A program made the position numbers and the translations under genes. Source: Lunularia cruciata (Eukaryota > Streptophyta > Marchantiopsida > Lunulariales > Lunulariaceae). Taken from it: a stretch of 64,000 nt of DNA. The notes under the pieces are model-generated. The model was given only the letters and a program-made list of their open reading frames with translations. It was not told where the DNA came from and ran no database searches. Shown here piece by piece: positions 1 through 12,130 of the stretch; the stretch's first letter is position 1; the number at the start of each line of letters is the position of its first letter. The stretch is taken from positions 48,853,665-48,917,664 of the forward strand of contig OX419757.1 of assembly GCA_948567375.1 (NCBI GenBank). The letters run 5' to 3'.

Positions 1-795
1 TATTAAACAGCAGCTTCCTAGCTCTTTCAAGGAGTAAATGGACATAGAATGGTCCACATACCTCTCTAATCTTTCTCCTCTGCTGCTTCTTGGAACCCCC
101 TAGAATAGACAACATCCAACAAAAGCAGGAGTGTGCTTCTGAATATCAAATTAAATTACAAATGCCATAGTCATTTATAGATTTTGAAATTAAAACAATT
201 GACTCGAACAGAGTGGCCAAATCTATGTCAAATCTCATGACATATCATTTCCTCTGATATAATATGAGAGATGTAAAATAGACTGAAATCGAGATGAATC
301 GTTAGTGTTATGTATGTTTCATTTCTAACGATTCATCTAGATTGTACCGGTTTTGATCTAAATATAAGATGGTATTTGCTCATTTTATTCTACATTATGA
401 ATGAAAAAATATATTGTGAAATATATCTATGCCTACATAGATAAAGCAAGAGTGGTTTGGTAATAACCAAATTACTGTATTTTGATAACAAACAAGTTTT
501 CTCATAAGATACAATTCACAAATAAATACATATGAAGAGACATGTTCCTTGTAGTTTTTCACTATTTCATATTTAATTTCTTGAGCAAAACTAGTCCCAA
601 AAAGAGAAGAGGGTAAAATGACCATGAAGGTACACTAAATATATAAAAAAGAAACTGACAAAAATTACTTTTTTATTTCAAGGATTAACTCCTTTCTTTT
701 TTTTTACAACTTCCTCTATTAATGTTGAAAGTTGAAAAAGATAAAAAGAAATTTTCAAATTTTCAAAGTTCTCAACAGCTCAATCATCAACCTAC
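1..795. other. AT-rich intergenic sequence, no gene recognised
   Basis: Both strands were read. Only short open frames without recognisable motifs are present, and homopolymer T and A runs are frequent. I see no RNA gene, LTR end or conserved protein match. It is most likely intergenic or very old repeat sequence. Confidence 0.5.
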
Positions 796-799
796 ACTC

Positions 800-1003
800 T
801 AATTCGAGATCTAATTCATCCATTTAGTATTCTAAAATTAACTTTAAAGTTTTTAATATATTTTTGACTTTTACCATATTAGTAAAAAATATATTTTATT
901 ATGACATCTCTAACTGATCTACTTAGTACATCATACATAATATCTTTCAAGATATCACCAAACCTATTTACATCTAGATAATATATCTAACTAATGATAT
1001 TAT
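800..1003 (-). repeat. Decayed family A gypsy LTR fragment
   Basis: The order of words (Agtaaaa, TGATCTACTTAGTACATCAT, agatatcaccaaacc, CATCTAGATAATATATCTA, then a degenerate TATTA end) matches the module at the right-hand (plus-coordinate) end of the family A LTRs at 10300-10528 and 23220-23347. Only this end is preserved, so it is a truncated, old copy. The orientation is the same as E2 and E5. Confidence 0.6.
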
Positions 1004-1014
1004 AGATTACTATC

Positions 1015-1720
1015 AACATATTAAATAAAACATCCATCTTTGTTGAAGCACACATGTATACCTTGCTCTATCAACTATTCTATAAATAGCAAGTTTCTAG
1101 ATATGGTAGGCACATGGAGAACAATTTATAATCCTTGGAATGAAGAGTGTGCGATAGAGAGAAAAATATGACCTGTATGTTAAATTTGGTGCTTGGTGCT
1201 TGGTGTCATCTCTTGTCACCATGTATTGTGGTTTCTCCATAGGTTGAAAGGTAGTGAACCACTCTCTTTGTAGTGTCATATGTGCAATGGCACCCAAATC
1301 AATCACTCAATCAACTTTAGACTAGAACATTGTGCAACTCTAATGAATGAGTACTAACAATTATTCTTGGTCTTTTGTGTTCAAATTTGGTCAAATTGGC
1401 CAAAGTATCCCATGCCATCTTGGGCAAAGTGAGGTACTAAACGTGATCTATCATTGATGATGAAACACACAACACAATGTAATTGAGTGCTTGAAATGAT
1501 CTACCTGCCCATGCTGCATACATTGCTTTTGATATTACATTACAAGTGGTTATTTCTCCTCCTTTGTCATGAGACTCCATAACCCTTGACCCCAAAGGAA
1601 CGTCTATATTTGAAATTTCCAAATGGTCCAATTAAGCTTGTCTAGCTTCTCTTCAATGATCATACCTACGGACTCCGGACTCCGCCATTGCTACAATCCT
1701 AAGCTCGTAGCACTTGTACT
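1015..1720 (-). pseudogene. Ty1/copia gag-protease remnant
   Basis: Read on the minus strand, the segment has a copia gag start-like stretch (KLDKLNWTIWKFQ, then TFLWGQGLW) near 1640-1680. A gag C-terminal word (PKMAWDTLANL) lies near 1385-1420. A protease-like stretch (DLGAIAHMTLQREWFTTFQP) follows at 1235-1306, in which the usual D-S-G-A active site reads D-L-G-A. Gag and protease sit closer than normal, with no CCHC knuckle between them, so an internal deletion is likely. Several stops and frameshifts break it. Integrase and reverse transcriptase are absent; the copy ends near 1015. Confidence 0.72.
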
Positions 1721-2233
1721 CATAAACAAAATCAAGAAACACTCCATAAATCAAGTTGGTCAACAATATGAACCAAACATGTAATTCCTACATTGATGGG
1801 AGGTGCATTACAACCCCAAAAAATATCATTTGGCCTTCCAATTGAATGCAAAGGTTTTGAGAAGGCACTATCAATGGCAAAACAACCTCTGCAATGTCAC
1901 AAAAATTAGGTGTCTACCAATTCAATGCTTCTAAACAAGATTGGTCTATGACCAAGGTGCATCAAATTCAAGCAAAGTTATGATCTTGATCTCCAAAATT
2001 GTAATTTTAGGTAAAAAATGGCACAATCCGTGATTCCAATTACATCAATGGAATCCTTTAGCTCTCGAGCTGTTCTCACCTATCTTTCTCCAAGTGCACA
2101 CACCTTACCCAACCTCTCACCTACTTTAATACCATTTCAAATAACACAAGGACAAGACTATTCATAGGAGACTATGAGAGAGAGCACAAGAAAGATAAGC
2201 AAGAATTAATGAGACATTGTGTAAACCTCTCAA

Positions 2234-2291
<58 letters not shown>

Positions 2292-2845
2292 TAAACCCCT
2301 ATATAATTGTATAATTGTACATCTAGAACTAAGCCACTACAAGCTTGGAATAATATCAATAAAGTTAAGTGTTGATGAGATGTAGTAATGTCATTTATAA
2401 ATGGATTTTCTTTAATATATGGTGGTCCATACACATGTATCAATTTGAAACAAGTCTTACACTAAAAAGTTATTCTCTTCTGACAATTGAAAGTACATAA
2501 TGGAGAGTCAGCTTTGGAAATAGAAGTTAGACTTATGTATCAAGTAGGAATTTGAATATGAAATATAAAGGAAATCAAAATAATCAAATCATATGTATTA
2601 CCAAAGAAAATGATGATCAAATTTGAAAAGTGAATGGATGAAAAATGCTTGAATCATTAACCTAAATAGTCCTCTTATATTAATTTTGACTATGATGAAG
2701 CGTTTATCCTGACTAAAACTGTGCGCCATAATTTTAGAAAGAAGATAAACAAATTTACAAAACATTACACCAAGCTGATTCCAAGCCCCGCTCTTTCTCT
2801 TTCAAAACTTGTTGATCTCTCTAAATCCTCATTGCAAAGTAATAG
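1721..2845 (-). other. Probable copia leader and degenerate 5' LTR
   Basis: On the minus strand this lies upstream of the copia gag remnant. At 2124-2134 the plus strand reads CTTTAATACCA, the complement of TGGTATTAAAG. That resembles a copia primer binding site for initiator-Met tRNA with a few changes. If so, the 5' LTR begins near 2139 and runs rightward, including the (TA)n tract. I could not find its other end or a target-site duplication. Confidence 0.35.
2235..2289. repeat. (TA)n microsatellite
   Basis: An uninterrupted alternating TA run of about 55 bases. It is likely length-variable and prone to assembly error. Confidence 0.95.
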
Positions 2846-2849
2846 GGTG

Positions 2850-3186
2850 TAGCTTATCATGTTAGGCGTCAGGGGTACCACTCTCACTTTCATACTTTGT
2901 AACATATTTTAGACAGCGTGTGTCCATTGCTCTACAAAGTGCAGTGGCTGGTGCAATCCATAGGAGAGCAATCACATTAGGTGATGTTTCTTTGGATGCT
3001 CCAGTTGTGTGTAGACCGTACGACTTGCATAGCTCGGATATCTCAAGTGCGGTAGGGCAGATTTCTCATATAGACTCTATTGGGGCTTAGCCCCATGTTA
3101 CCTTTTTTTATCTCTCCCTTGTACGGCTTGATGGGGTCTTCCCATCCTTCGTTTTTCCTACGCGGTCTCCTCTTTCTCTCAAGTAA
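2850..3186 (+). repeat. 5'-truncated LINE copy (3' end only), copy T1
   Basis: This stretch is the reverse-complement counterpart of about 6797-7130, the 3' end of LINE E1. Shared words run in order from GCTTATCAT and ACCACTCTCAC, through AGGTGATG and TTTCTTTGGATGCTCC, to GGTCTTCCCATCC and a CTCTTTCTCTC end. It keeps only the tail of the open reading frame and the 3' UTR. That is the expected product of incomplete target-primed reverse transcription. Confidence 0.75.
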
Positions 3187-3703
3187 TAGGTTGCAGAGAT
3201 GTAATCATAGATGGAATATCACAAACTTTCAACCATACAACAAGCCCTTTATAATACAAATTTCCCTAAGAAAAAGATAATAATTTTATGCATATAACAT
3301 AACTCTATAAGATTCTAAAGTTTTACGAATTACCATGTTTCTTCCGCAGAATATGCTTATTACTTCTCTCGGTGTATAAACCACTAGTCAGATCATTTCT
3401 TGACGGTTTTCCCCGAAGATGGATGACATATAAGAAGGTACGTAGAATATTATAATTCACTATCTAGATGTAGATTTTGTGATAATAAAAGGCAATATAT
3501 TCAAAGCTGATAAGTAAGAGCTAAATAATTATCTGCCGACGATGCAAATTCAACACACGCTGGATGTAAGATTAAAATAAAAAGATTCCGCATGAAATGA
3601 AATGCAGCTCATTGAGCGACATTCAACAAAAGCATATAGAGTTACCGCCTACTCAAACATGAGCTTTGGAAAAAAAAATTCAATTTGATCACCAATACAT
3701 TAT
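3187..3703. other. Unassigned sequence between LINE fragments
   Basis: No coding motif, RNA gene or known repeat end was seen. It separates LINE 3' fragments T1 and T2. Confidence 0.4.
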
Positions 3704-3802
3704 TGTGACTTAGCCCCACTTTACCCCCTTTGTCTTTTCCTTGTAAGGCTTGACGGTGTTCCTATCCTTCTTGTTTTCACTGGCGATCTCGTTTTCTCCA
3801 AT
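3704..3802 (+). repeat. LINE 3' UTR fragment, copy T2
   Basis: It carries the same 3' UTR words as T1 and E1: GACTTAGCCCCA, CTTGTAAGGCTTGA, TATCCTTC, then a GATCTCGTTTTCTC end. It is a very short 5'-truncated copy in the same orientation as T1 and T3. Confidence 0.6.
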
Positions 3803-3851
3803 ACAAAGGAATTGAATCTAATGTTAATGGATTACAACCCTCACTATTCAA

Positions 3852-3990
3852 CCTTATTTTCTTAAGTGCAGTAAGGTAAATTTCTCATCGATACTATCGA
3901 GACTTAGCCCCTTTTGGCTCATCCTTGTACGGCTTGAAGGGGTCTTCACACCCTCCTGTTCTCTGCATAATCGCCTTTTCTCTCATTATT
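3852..3990 (+). repeat. LINE 3' UTR fragment, copy T3
   Basis: It begins with the AAGTGCAGTAAGGTAAATTT block and ends CGCCTTTTCTCTC, as in the 3' UTR of E1. It is a third same-strand 3' fragment within about 1.1 kb. Confidence 0.65.
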
Positions 3991-4904
3991 CAATTTAATG
4001 GAAACTGTTCCCTTAGTAACAATGATGATTTTTGTAGCTTAACATGATATTTATAATTTAAAAATCTACTCATTTTATGTTTATGAGCAATGTCTCCTAA
4101 ACATAGTTCTTGATCCTTTGTTAATTATATTACACAGATGTAGGAACTCTTTAGAATAAATTTTTTTGAGGGTGAAAATTATTTTTAAGGTCGATGCTGA
4201 CATCCTCTTCGTTACAAAGCTTATAGAAACGAGAATCAAAAGCCCTGTTGCGCTTGATTTCTTATGCTACCAAGAAGAGTCTCAAAAAACATTTGTCTGT
4301 AAGCCGTGATTATGAGGAAACGTCCACATCGAATAGGTGTAGCAGATTATTACCATAGAAGGGACCATCGATGCCGATTTGTTCTTCTGATGCAAGAGCG
4401 CGTGGCTCTCTGGATTCCATTCATTTCGCGCAACAGTGAGCCCGTCCGCATTGGATATTCGTCAATTAGCGCTGCGTTCAACCTGCACAAAGTTACGTGA
4501 TGATTGCAACTCGCATCATAGCGTACTTTTACTTCAGATCCAATAATGGAGGTCAAGTTAGATCTGGATGGATCACCGCCGCTCATTTCAAGTGATGTTT
4601 CGATTATAGTTCTCTGCATCACCTGTTGCAAACTTTATCAGAGTGGGGCCTTTGAGCTCTGCCAGCAAACGTACGAACCCTGCACCATACAATATTGTTG
4701 CACCTTCTGCCCTGTATGAATGAATAGTCCATTTACAGAGCGTATATACAGTTAGACATCATAAATGAAATTTACGATTTAAGAGAGAATTGAGGTAAAG
4801 CAATATTTGGCAATTGCTTTTAACTAGAACCAAAGTAAGAATATCCTCTTTTTAAACTTTTACCGTTTAGAGTTTTAGAGAGTTATTTGAATTACTCACA
4901 TGAG
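3991..4904. other. Gene-like, GC-richer patch without a clear gene
   Basis: Base composition is visibly less AT-rich than the flanks, especially 4200-4740. No repeat family seen elsewhere in the window covers it. Open frames of 64 codons (plus, 4306-4500) and 93 codons (minus, 4350-4631) overlap, and neither has a motif I recognise. A candidate exon is listed separately. It may be a piece of a host gene stranded among repeats. Confidence 0.35.
4623..4711 (-). other. Candidate internal exon, unknown gene
   Basis: On the minus strand an 89-base open stretch is bounded by a CATTCATACAG acceptor-like end and an AACAG/GTGATG donor-like end. It reads AEGATILYGAGFVRLLAEL and then KGPTLIKFAT without a stop. 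The peptide looks like ordinary protein sequence but I do not recognise the family. Both splice calls rest on consensus alone. Confidence 0.25.
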
Positions 4905-5838
4905 TGAATAATATATTTTGTTTGTTTTCCAATTTATGTTCCATTGGCACCTAGATTGAAGACTATACTATTGAATATAAAGTTATGAGTATTTTTAGGT
5001 TTTTAGGGTTTAGAGTGATTACTTCACCACGGAAGTAATGGGTACAGAATTTTTTATTTTTTTTTCTGATATTAATCTTGAGTTCCATGAAAATTTAGTT
5101 GAAAGTTTTTGAGATAAAAATTGAAAGTTATGAGAATTTATAATTTTTAGAGTTTGGAGAGATTATGTTTATTCATGTGAGATGGGACGGGAGGGGTTGT
5201 GGTTTTGCAAATATGTGAAGATATGGACAAGAGCATAGTGTGTTACGATCGTTATTCTTGTACTAACCATGGTTACACTTCCCCATGTGGAGCCACCTAG
5301 AGCGGCTCGGGATACACCGTGCACGGTGTGTCATTGAAGCTTTACCTTGCAAGGGGTAAAGATCCATGTGCAAAAGATGCACAAGGATTATGATTGGACC
5401 ACTTGGGATACTCATATGAGACAAGCAACCACATCGACAGCGGTGACACTTGGGATTACACACGCTCCCTCTATCTCTTTGTTGACTATTCCAAGGGTAT
5501 TGATTGAGTTGTGAGGGTGGTTAGCATCTCAAATGGGTTGTATTTTTTGATTATTTGACACTAGTTTTCCATGTCTACGTCTATTCCATAGGCTACTCCA
5601 TACACTCAATGATTGAGGCTAAACAAGCTTTTTGCCTCCCACTTGATTGTTTGGCACATGATCCCTTGGACAAGTTAGCATGGTTCTTATTCCTCTTACT
5701 CCCTTGATGGATGGTGTCTTTGTTATGCTTGAGAGGGACGTGCAGTGCATAGACATGTGACTGCTAGATTTTGTTGATTTGTTGATAGTGTCTTCACATC
5801 CTTCTTGTGTTCTATGTGGTCACCTTTTCTCATTATCT
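4905..5838 (+). repeat. Internally deleted LINE copy (5' region joined to 3' end), copy T4
   Basis: From about 4930 to 5770 this is an inverted copy of the LINE E1 5' region (E1 positions 23940-23348 and 9771-9500 on the minus strand). It includes the 5' UTR, the zinc-finger coding segment near 5320-5400 and the region just after it. At about 5780 it jumps to the LINE 3' end (GTCTTCACATCCTTCTTGTG then CACCTTTTCTC). Reverse transcriptase and C-terminal domains are missing. The zinc-finger frame has a stop where E1 reads Gln. The copy shows where E2 inserted in E1, because it runs through that point uninterrupted. Confidence 0.72.
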
Positions 5839-6796
5839 TCATTTAACTCATGTAAGAAGGCAATTTGTACTAAAACTTGATGCTCTTATCTTTTGCCTAG
5901 TCCAAAAATTTAGCACAAGCGGTCTCTATAAAGTCAGAAAGGAAAATATATTTATCATCATTACATTGGTAACCAGGTTGACCAACAACTCCTATGAGAA
6001 CTTGACTTTGTCATTGAAGATGTGTGGCTCAAAGGACCTCACCTCAATAATTATAAACCGAGAGTACTTGACTTTAGCCACAAACACATGTGTTTTTCCT
6101 CTTATTATGCTATAGAGTATTCTTTCTTAAAAATTGTACTTGTAGCTTGATATCTACAAATAACTCATAAAGATCAAATTTTGTAGTCTATAAAAGCAAT
6201 CGTAGTTGTTCCATCCCTCTAATATCGGAGGCATGCTATCTATGATCAACCATAATGGATAAACTATTTTGATAAAATTTTATGGAGGATATTGATATCC
6301 TACAAGACAATTTCTCTTCACATGAAACTCATATTAAATTTCAATTTAGAAACATGTGTATGCAATTTTAAAACTACAACACATATCTTTAGGTATTTGT
6401 CAAGGTCCATCATTTTACTCTTAGGTTAGTAGTCTGAAGAGGTTTTGTTTTGTGACTTTGACGCCCAATGAGAAGACCCTTGATCAAGTTTAAACCACAT
6501 CACTTGTATTGTCATAAGCTTTTAGCTTGTTTTAAGACCTGATTGGTTGTGTCTAAAATTGTGCATAGCACATTTACACCTCAAACTTTCAAATTGATTA
6601 AAATTTTTTACCTTACCACAATCCCATGTATTGGCAAGATGTATGGTGATCATTTAAGATCAACTTTTGTTTCACTTTGAGTAATCTCACAACACTTGGG
6701 TGATACGCAAATGAGCTAATGTCAAGTCATTCTACCAATCCAGACTTTTGGCACAAGGCAAACTTCATTTGGGTGTGTTTTAACATGGAATATCAA
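5839..6796. other. Unassigned AT-rich sequence
   Basis: A 102-codon frame (plus, 5807-6115) starts inside the LINE fragment and has no recognisable motif. No repeat boundary, RNA gene or splice pattern convinced me. Confidence 0.4.
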
Positions 6797-7189
6797 TGAG
6801 GAGAGAGAAAAGGCAACCACATAGAACACAAAAAGGATGGGAAGACCCCATCAAGTGGTACAAAGGAGAGACAAAAGAGGTAGAATATGGCTAGGCCCCA
6901 ATAGTATCAATATGAGAAATCTACCCTACTGCACCTAAAATATCCAAGCTATACAAGTTGTAAGGTCTACAAAATTTTGGAGCATCCAAAGAAGCATCAC
7001 CTAGAATGATTGCTCTGCTATGGGTTGCATCGGCTAATGCTCTCTATAGAGCAATGGACACATGCTGTCTAAAGTATGCTACAAAGTATGAGAGTGAGAG
7101 TGGTACTCCTTGGCATCTAATATGATAAGCTCTTGTGCACTCCTTTACAAATGTGTTCAATGCCATGTCCATATAACTCCAAGGCTAAA

Positions 7190-7575
7190 GGAAAAAAGAT
7201 GTGACCTTGCTGGATACTCCTATACTTGAAGACCTTATGTGTTGTAGCTCTCCTTGCTGTCTATCCAAGAAGATGAGTAATCACTCCATCCAAAACTCCA
7301 TCATGCATAGGATCTATAACCACAACATCTACCACTATCTCTTGATCATCTTAGACCAAGTATACCTCTGCTTTAAGATGTGTTGTCTGCAAAGAATATG
7401 AACGCTCCTTCCAAGCAAGGTATCCACTCTCTTGTGCCATAGCAAACACTATATCTTTGATGGCATAATGGGCAGATATCCTCTTACTTCCATAAGGCCA
7501 CCGTGTCATATGGACCATTGCTGCATCTAGTTAGAACCACACTCACAAGTGAGTGACGGAGATAGAAACGGGTAG
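7190..7575 (-). pseudogene. LINE E1 C-terminal domain (Cys/His cluster, possible endonuclease)
   Basis: On the minus strand near 7520-7560 a TCECGSN stretch is followed by spaced His residues (SAHYAIKDIVFAMAQESGYL, about 7415-7470). Near 7305-7350 comes IVVDVVVIDPMHDG. In LINEs of the R2/NeSL type a Cys/His cluster precedes an acidic endonuclease core, and VDVVVIDP would fit such a core. The match is by pattern only. Further on, PLALELYGHGIEH reads in frame before the 3' UTR. Stops and shifts interrupt it. Confidence 0.5.
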
Positions 7576-8179
7576 ACCAAACCTAGGTGGAACCTCATTG
7601 CTATAAAGAAAGTGGTTGGTGCAAGTTGGAATGCCCTAATGCATGATCAAGCTAGAAGCCAAGAGCATGCACCTTTGTTGAAGCAAGAGTGAAGATGTAC
7701 TCTAATGGCCCAAGGAATGAACAAGTCAACAAAGAAAGAATGTAACATATGCAAATATGGTCGTTCCATCAAGGAAGATTGCAAACCTCTGGTCCAATTT
7801 GATGGTAGTGAAGCAAATGATGGAAGGTCTTCCCATGCACATGGAGATAGACCATTCTTGTTTGCCATAATAACACATGGAGAGAAAAGGATCCCACCTC
7901 CACCTTGGTCACGTAAGTCTCCAAAATTGGCCTATTAGCAACCACAAATTAGGAGGAAAGTAGGGATGCCGAGAGAGCTCAACTACCCAAAAATGCTATA
8001 AGTGTCATCTCCTCCATAAATAATAGGCCTACCACTCTACAAAAGATTGGTAGAGATGTTTTCTAAGTGCAAAATACCCTATTACACACTCAAAAGTCCT
8101 TGGTCTGATGATATCACCAAAGAGTCCCATAATCCTCCCATCAAAAGCTCTCAAACATGATACAAAAGTCAAGGAAGGG

Positions 8180-9085
8180 AAACCATGCAAAGAAGGTAAG
8201 TCAATCAACGGGCAATACTAAAGGAGAGTATACCAAATGCCACCTACAGATCTCTTAGTAGAGGAAGGTCATCTACATGGAGAATATCCTCTCGAAGGGC
8301 AACATCTAAAAAGCATGGGACAAAGTCCTTGGATCCTACTAGCACGCCAAGTATATGTACTCCACATGTAGATGTGATACACCTTTTAGAAGCTCAAGGT
8401 GGGAAGGGATACCTGAAGGGGACCATGCTTTGCACTTTAACACCTTGACTCTCAAGCCTACAAGATGTAGCTTGGTAGTCAAGTGATCAAAGGCCTACCT
8501 AATCTGATCTATGGGGTCCAAAATGTATGTATCATCTACTAAGGAGGGAAATATACAACCTTACATGGCCAAAAGTAGAAGATAAGAGAGCTCTAAAGTG
8601 AGCCATGGCAAACAAAGGCCCCACTAAAGGATCTCTTTATTGTGTATTGACAATTGACTCCAAGTCAATGACTCCCTCTTGTGACCAACCATGCTTGTCA
8701 TAACGGAAAGCAAGAGAGCTATAAAACAACCATACAAAGGGAATGAGACTGGCTAAGGACCACCGGCCTCCCTAAGCTCTCTAAAGATGGATATCCAAGA
8801 GACACTATAAAAGCATTCTAAACATCCACCTGTAGGACAACCCACTTTGGATGGATATCTAGGACTGCCCTGATGCTTAGAGAAATAAACTTGCAACCTC
8901 AAAGTGTAGCTATTCCAAATTGATGTGGATTGAAGTGCTCTTGGAAGTGGGATCAATGTTGAAGGACAATTGTATGGCTAACCAAGTGCAAAAAGATCTT
9001 TCCAACAGCAATCGGTCTAATGCTCCCTGTGCCCTTCTCCATCACAAGAAATCAACTAGCCTCTAACACTTGACTAATTGATATA
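8180..9085 (-). pseudogene. LINE E1 reverse transcriptase domain
   Basis: Minus-strand reading gives TGSIRPIAVGKIFLHLVS (finger region, about 9000-9060). It is followed by IHPKWVVLQVDV (first catalytic Asp region, about 8830-8865), SVSWISIFRELREAGGP (about 8765-8815) and VDDTYILDPIDQ (the xxDD catalytic motif, about 8505-8540). WSPSGIPSHLELLKGV lies downstream near 8400-8450. This motif order is diagnostic of a reverse transcriptase. At least four stops and frameshifts between these blocks show the gene is dead. The wording resembles a non-LTR RT family annotated in seed-free plants and algae, from memory. Confidence 0.75.
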
Positions 9086-9772
9086 GGGATATCTTCCATG
9101 CTATTGCTATAGCCACTTGAAACAACTTAGTAAATCCACTAGAAGGAGCATTTGCCTAAAATCAATCTCTAAGATGCTCATATACCATCCCTGACAAGCC
9201 TCCTAAGGAGAGGTGAGGAGCAATGCACAATGCTTGTGCAAAAAGTGACCTATCAAGACATAAAAGCTGCTCAAGTTGATAATCTAAGACCTCTAATGAT
9301 ACTTCTTATCCTGTCATAAGATGTAGTGAGTATAGAGAAGAGATAGTCTCATTAGTAGAACTAGCCATTGACAAAGAGTGTAGCACTTGTGCTGCTCTAC
9401 TAAACTCTCTTGCCTGATCCAATGTCCTACACCATTGTAATTGAGTAGATTCTATGGTATCTTGTGGCAAAATTTAACCAAGTCCTCTTGTAGGGCAGCC
9501 CAATCTCCCACTCGGAATTGACAAAATCTAGCAACCACCTCTTTATGCTCCACATGTCTCCCTCTAGCATAATAGAGACACCATCAAGGGAGTAAGAGGA
9601 ATAAGAACCATGCTAACTTGTCCAAGGAATCAAATGCCAAAAAATCAAGTGGTAGGCAAAAAGCCTATCTAACCTCATCATGGAGTGTACAGGGTAGTCT
9701 ATGGAATAGATGTGGACATGGAAAAATAGTCTCAAATAACCCCAAAATACAACGTGCCTGAGATGCTAACAT

Positions 9773-10528
9773 ATAATCTTCCAAGGATAAGAGACCTTAA
9801 GAGAAACACAAGAGAAGAAACACAAGCTTCACACTCAATTCTCCTATGTCTCAAAGGAGCACCTTGATTGCATTGTATGGCAAGGAAGACTTCCCTAAAG
9901 GAAGCTCCACCCTTGGATTAGATACATGGACTGATGACATATAAGTGAGCTCTACCTTTAGATTAGTTGCATGCATGGATGACATGTTGATTCTAATCCT
10001 ATCTGGTTGGTCAAACCATCTTTGACTAGAGGGAATATTTAGGGAATCTTCCAATAAGAATCTCCAAATTGCATGGGTGAGGTTGGAAAGCTCTTGATGA
10101 AACAAATAAGGAGGAAGGAAGGCCAAAATTTTCTTTATTTGGGGAAGGAGGGGTGAGTTAATGCATATTTTTTAGGCCTAATTCATTGGTTTAGGCATCC
10201 AAAATTGACTCTAAAGTTTTCAAGCTATTCTTAGCTCTTGCACTATTGGTAGAAGTACTCTCTTGGTAATACTTCTATCTGATTCTACTTAGTCTATTAT
10301 CTATAACATCCTACCAGATGTTACCAATCTAATTTTCACCTTTAGATCATATGTCTAGCTATTGGTATAACATTTTCAAGCTATTTTTGGCTACTAATCT
10401 ATTATTAGAAGTGATCTTTCTATGACACCTCTTTCTGATCTACCTAAACCATTAATATCTCACATCCTTCTAGACATTACCAAGTCAATTTTCACTTCTA
10501 GATAATATATCTAGCTATTGGTATTACA
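9773..10528 (-). repeat. E2 3' LTR
   Basis: It begins with a damaged TATAATCTTCCAAGGAT (5' LTR copy TGTAATTTTCCAAGGAT) and ends GGTATTACA. It contains two copies of the roughly 155-base 'ctattagtagaagt...ctagctattgg' module, whereas the 5' LTR has one. The next bases, 10529-10548, complement a purine-rich tract (AAAAGGGGTAGG), followed by the chromodomain frame. Confidence 0.8.
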
Positions 10529-10548
10529 AAAACCTACCCCTTTTAAGA

Positions 10549-12130
10549 CGTTGCAAAGTTGTTGCTCAAAAGATATTACTAACATTGGTGCATTGATCAA
10601 GTTTGTTGTTGGATCCCATGGTATCTTATATAATGAGTACCCTTTTTAATGTATGAAATATTCCACACATGGATGATGAGTACCATACTTGCATTTTTGG
10701 AGAATATGTTTGACTTCATATTCCTTTGTGTCATCAATGAGTGTTGGACAAGGTCAAATTTCTTCTATGGAAGAAAAGTGTGGCGGTCGAGATGCATATC
10801 TGCCTAGTAATGACACATGGAATATTGGATGGATCTTCATGTGTGGTGGTAGCTCTAGGTAATAGGCCATTGCTCCAATTCAACAAAGGATGGGAAAAGG
10901 CCCAACAAAATGTTGTTTGAGCTTGCGAGGACCAACTAATGTGAGGTTGGTTGTTGAAAACCAGACTTTATCCCCAACATTGAACTCTAGGTGCTGGTGA
11001 TGTGCATCTACATACTACATTTGTCAATTTTTCACTCTATTCCACTACTCTTAACTAAATTATTTGCAACTTGTTTTTGGCATTCTCCACTCCTTGTTGG
11101 AGTTTGAAAACAAAAATGTTGATGGCATCCACCTTGGTATCCACTAGATGGGTCTTCATCAAGCTTGAAGGTGTGAAAGGATACTCTCTGTACATGAGGA
11201 AGAATGGTGTGGCATGTGTGGATGCATTCATTGACTTGTTATATGCAAATTCCACCAGTTGGAGTAAGGTGTCCCACCTTTCTTGCTCCTCTAGGGTGAA
11301 GCCCAGGAGCATACTTTCAATAGTGTAATTAGCCCACTTTTTTTGTCCATTGCTTTATGGATGGTAAGCCGTGGACATGGCCAATTTGGTTTTGAAGAAC
11401 CCAAAGAGTGTTCTCCAAAACAAATTGGTGAATTGAGTGCCTCTATCAATGATGAGCACTTGAGATAGCCCATGGTGATAAAAGATTACATCTAAGTACA
11501 ATTAAGCTAATTATGGAGCAGCCATATCCTTGATAGTAGGATGCACATGAATCATTTTGCTGAGTAGATCAACAAAGACTATGATGGAGTCAAACCTAGA
11601 GGGGATCTTGGGCAATTCATAAACTAAATCCATGCTTACATGTTCCCATCATTGTGTAGGAGTAGGTAGGGGTTGAAGGAGTCCCACAAGAGCTTGATTA
11701 GAAGCTTTATTCTATTGATAAAGTAAGCAACTTCAAACATACTTCATCACATCATTGCTCATCTTGGGCCAATAGTAATGGTGTTTTGCTACATCCAAAG
11801 TCTTGTCCACGCCAACATCAACCTACAATGGCAAAATCATGACATTCCACTAAGATGGTAGTTCTAATGTCTAGGTCTTACAAGATCCATAACCAACCAT
11901 CACAAAAAATGAGTCCTTGGGAATTGGTGATGTCATTCAATGATCGAGCTCCTACAATTTGTGGATCAATTTTCATAGCAATAAGAATCCTTGGCCAAAA
12001 TTTGGGGTTCATCTTGACCTCTACTACCAAATTTTTTATCAGAGGCATTTGGGTAAATGCATATGTGAATTTCTTCTACTTTCCACATTTATGATCGTCA
12101 TGTTGAACCTTTATCTCCACTCTGCTCACC
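10549..12130 (-). pseudogene. E2 integrase and chromodomain remnant
   Basis: Read on the minus strand, this matches the integrase of E5. Visible parts are the core region near 11291-11660, the LLGFTLEEQERWDTLLQLVEFAYN stretch region at 11055-11312 and the chromodomain region near 10590-10780. Frameshifts and stops occur throughout. Integrase would insert the cDNA; the chromodomain would direct it to marked chromatin. Confidence 0.7.

Noticed and set aside
7705-7938. 77-codon plus-strand frame with CNICKYGRSIKEDC
   Set aside because: It resembles a Cys-rich knuckle, but the minus strand here is the LINE C-terminal region and the spacing does not fit CCHC.
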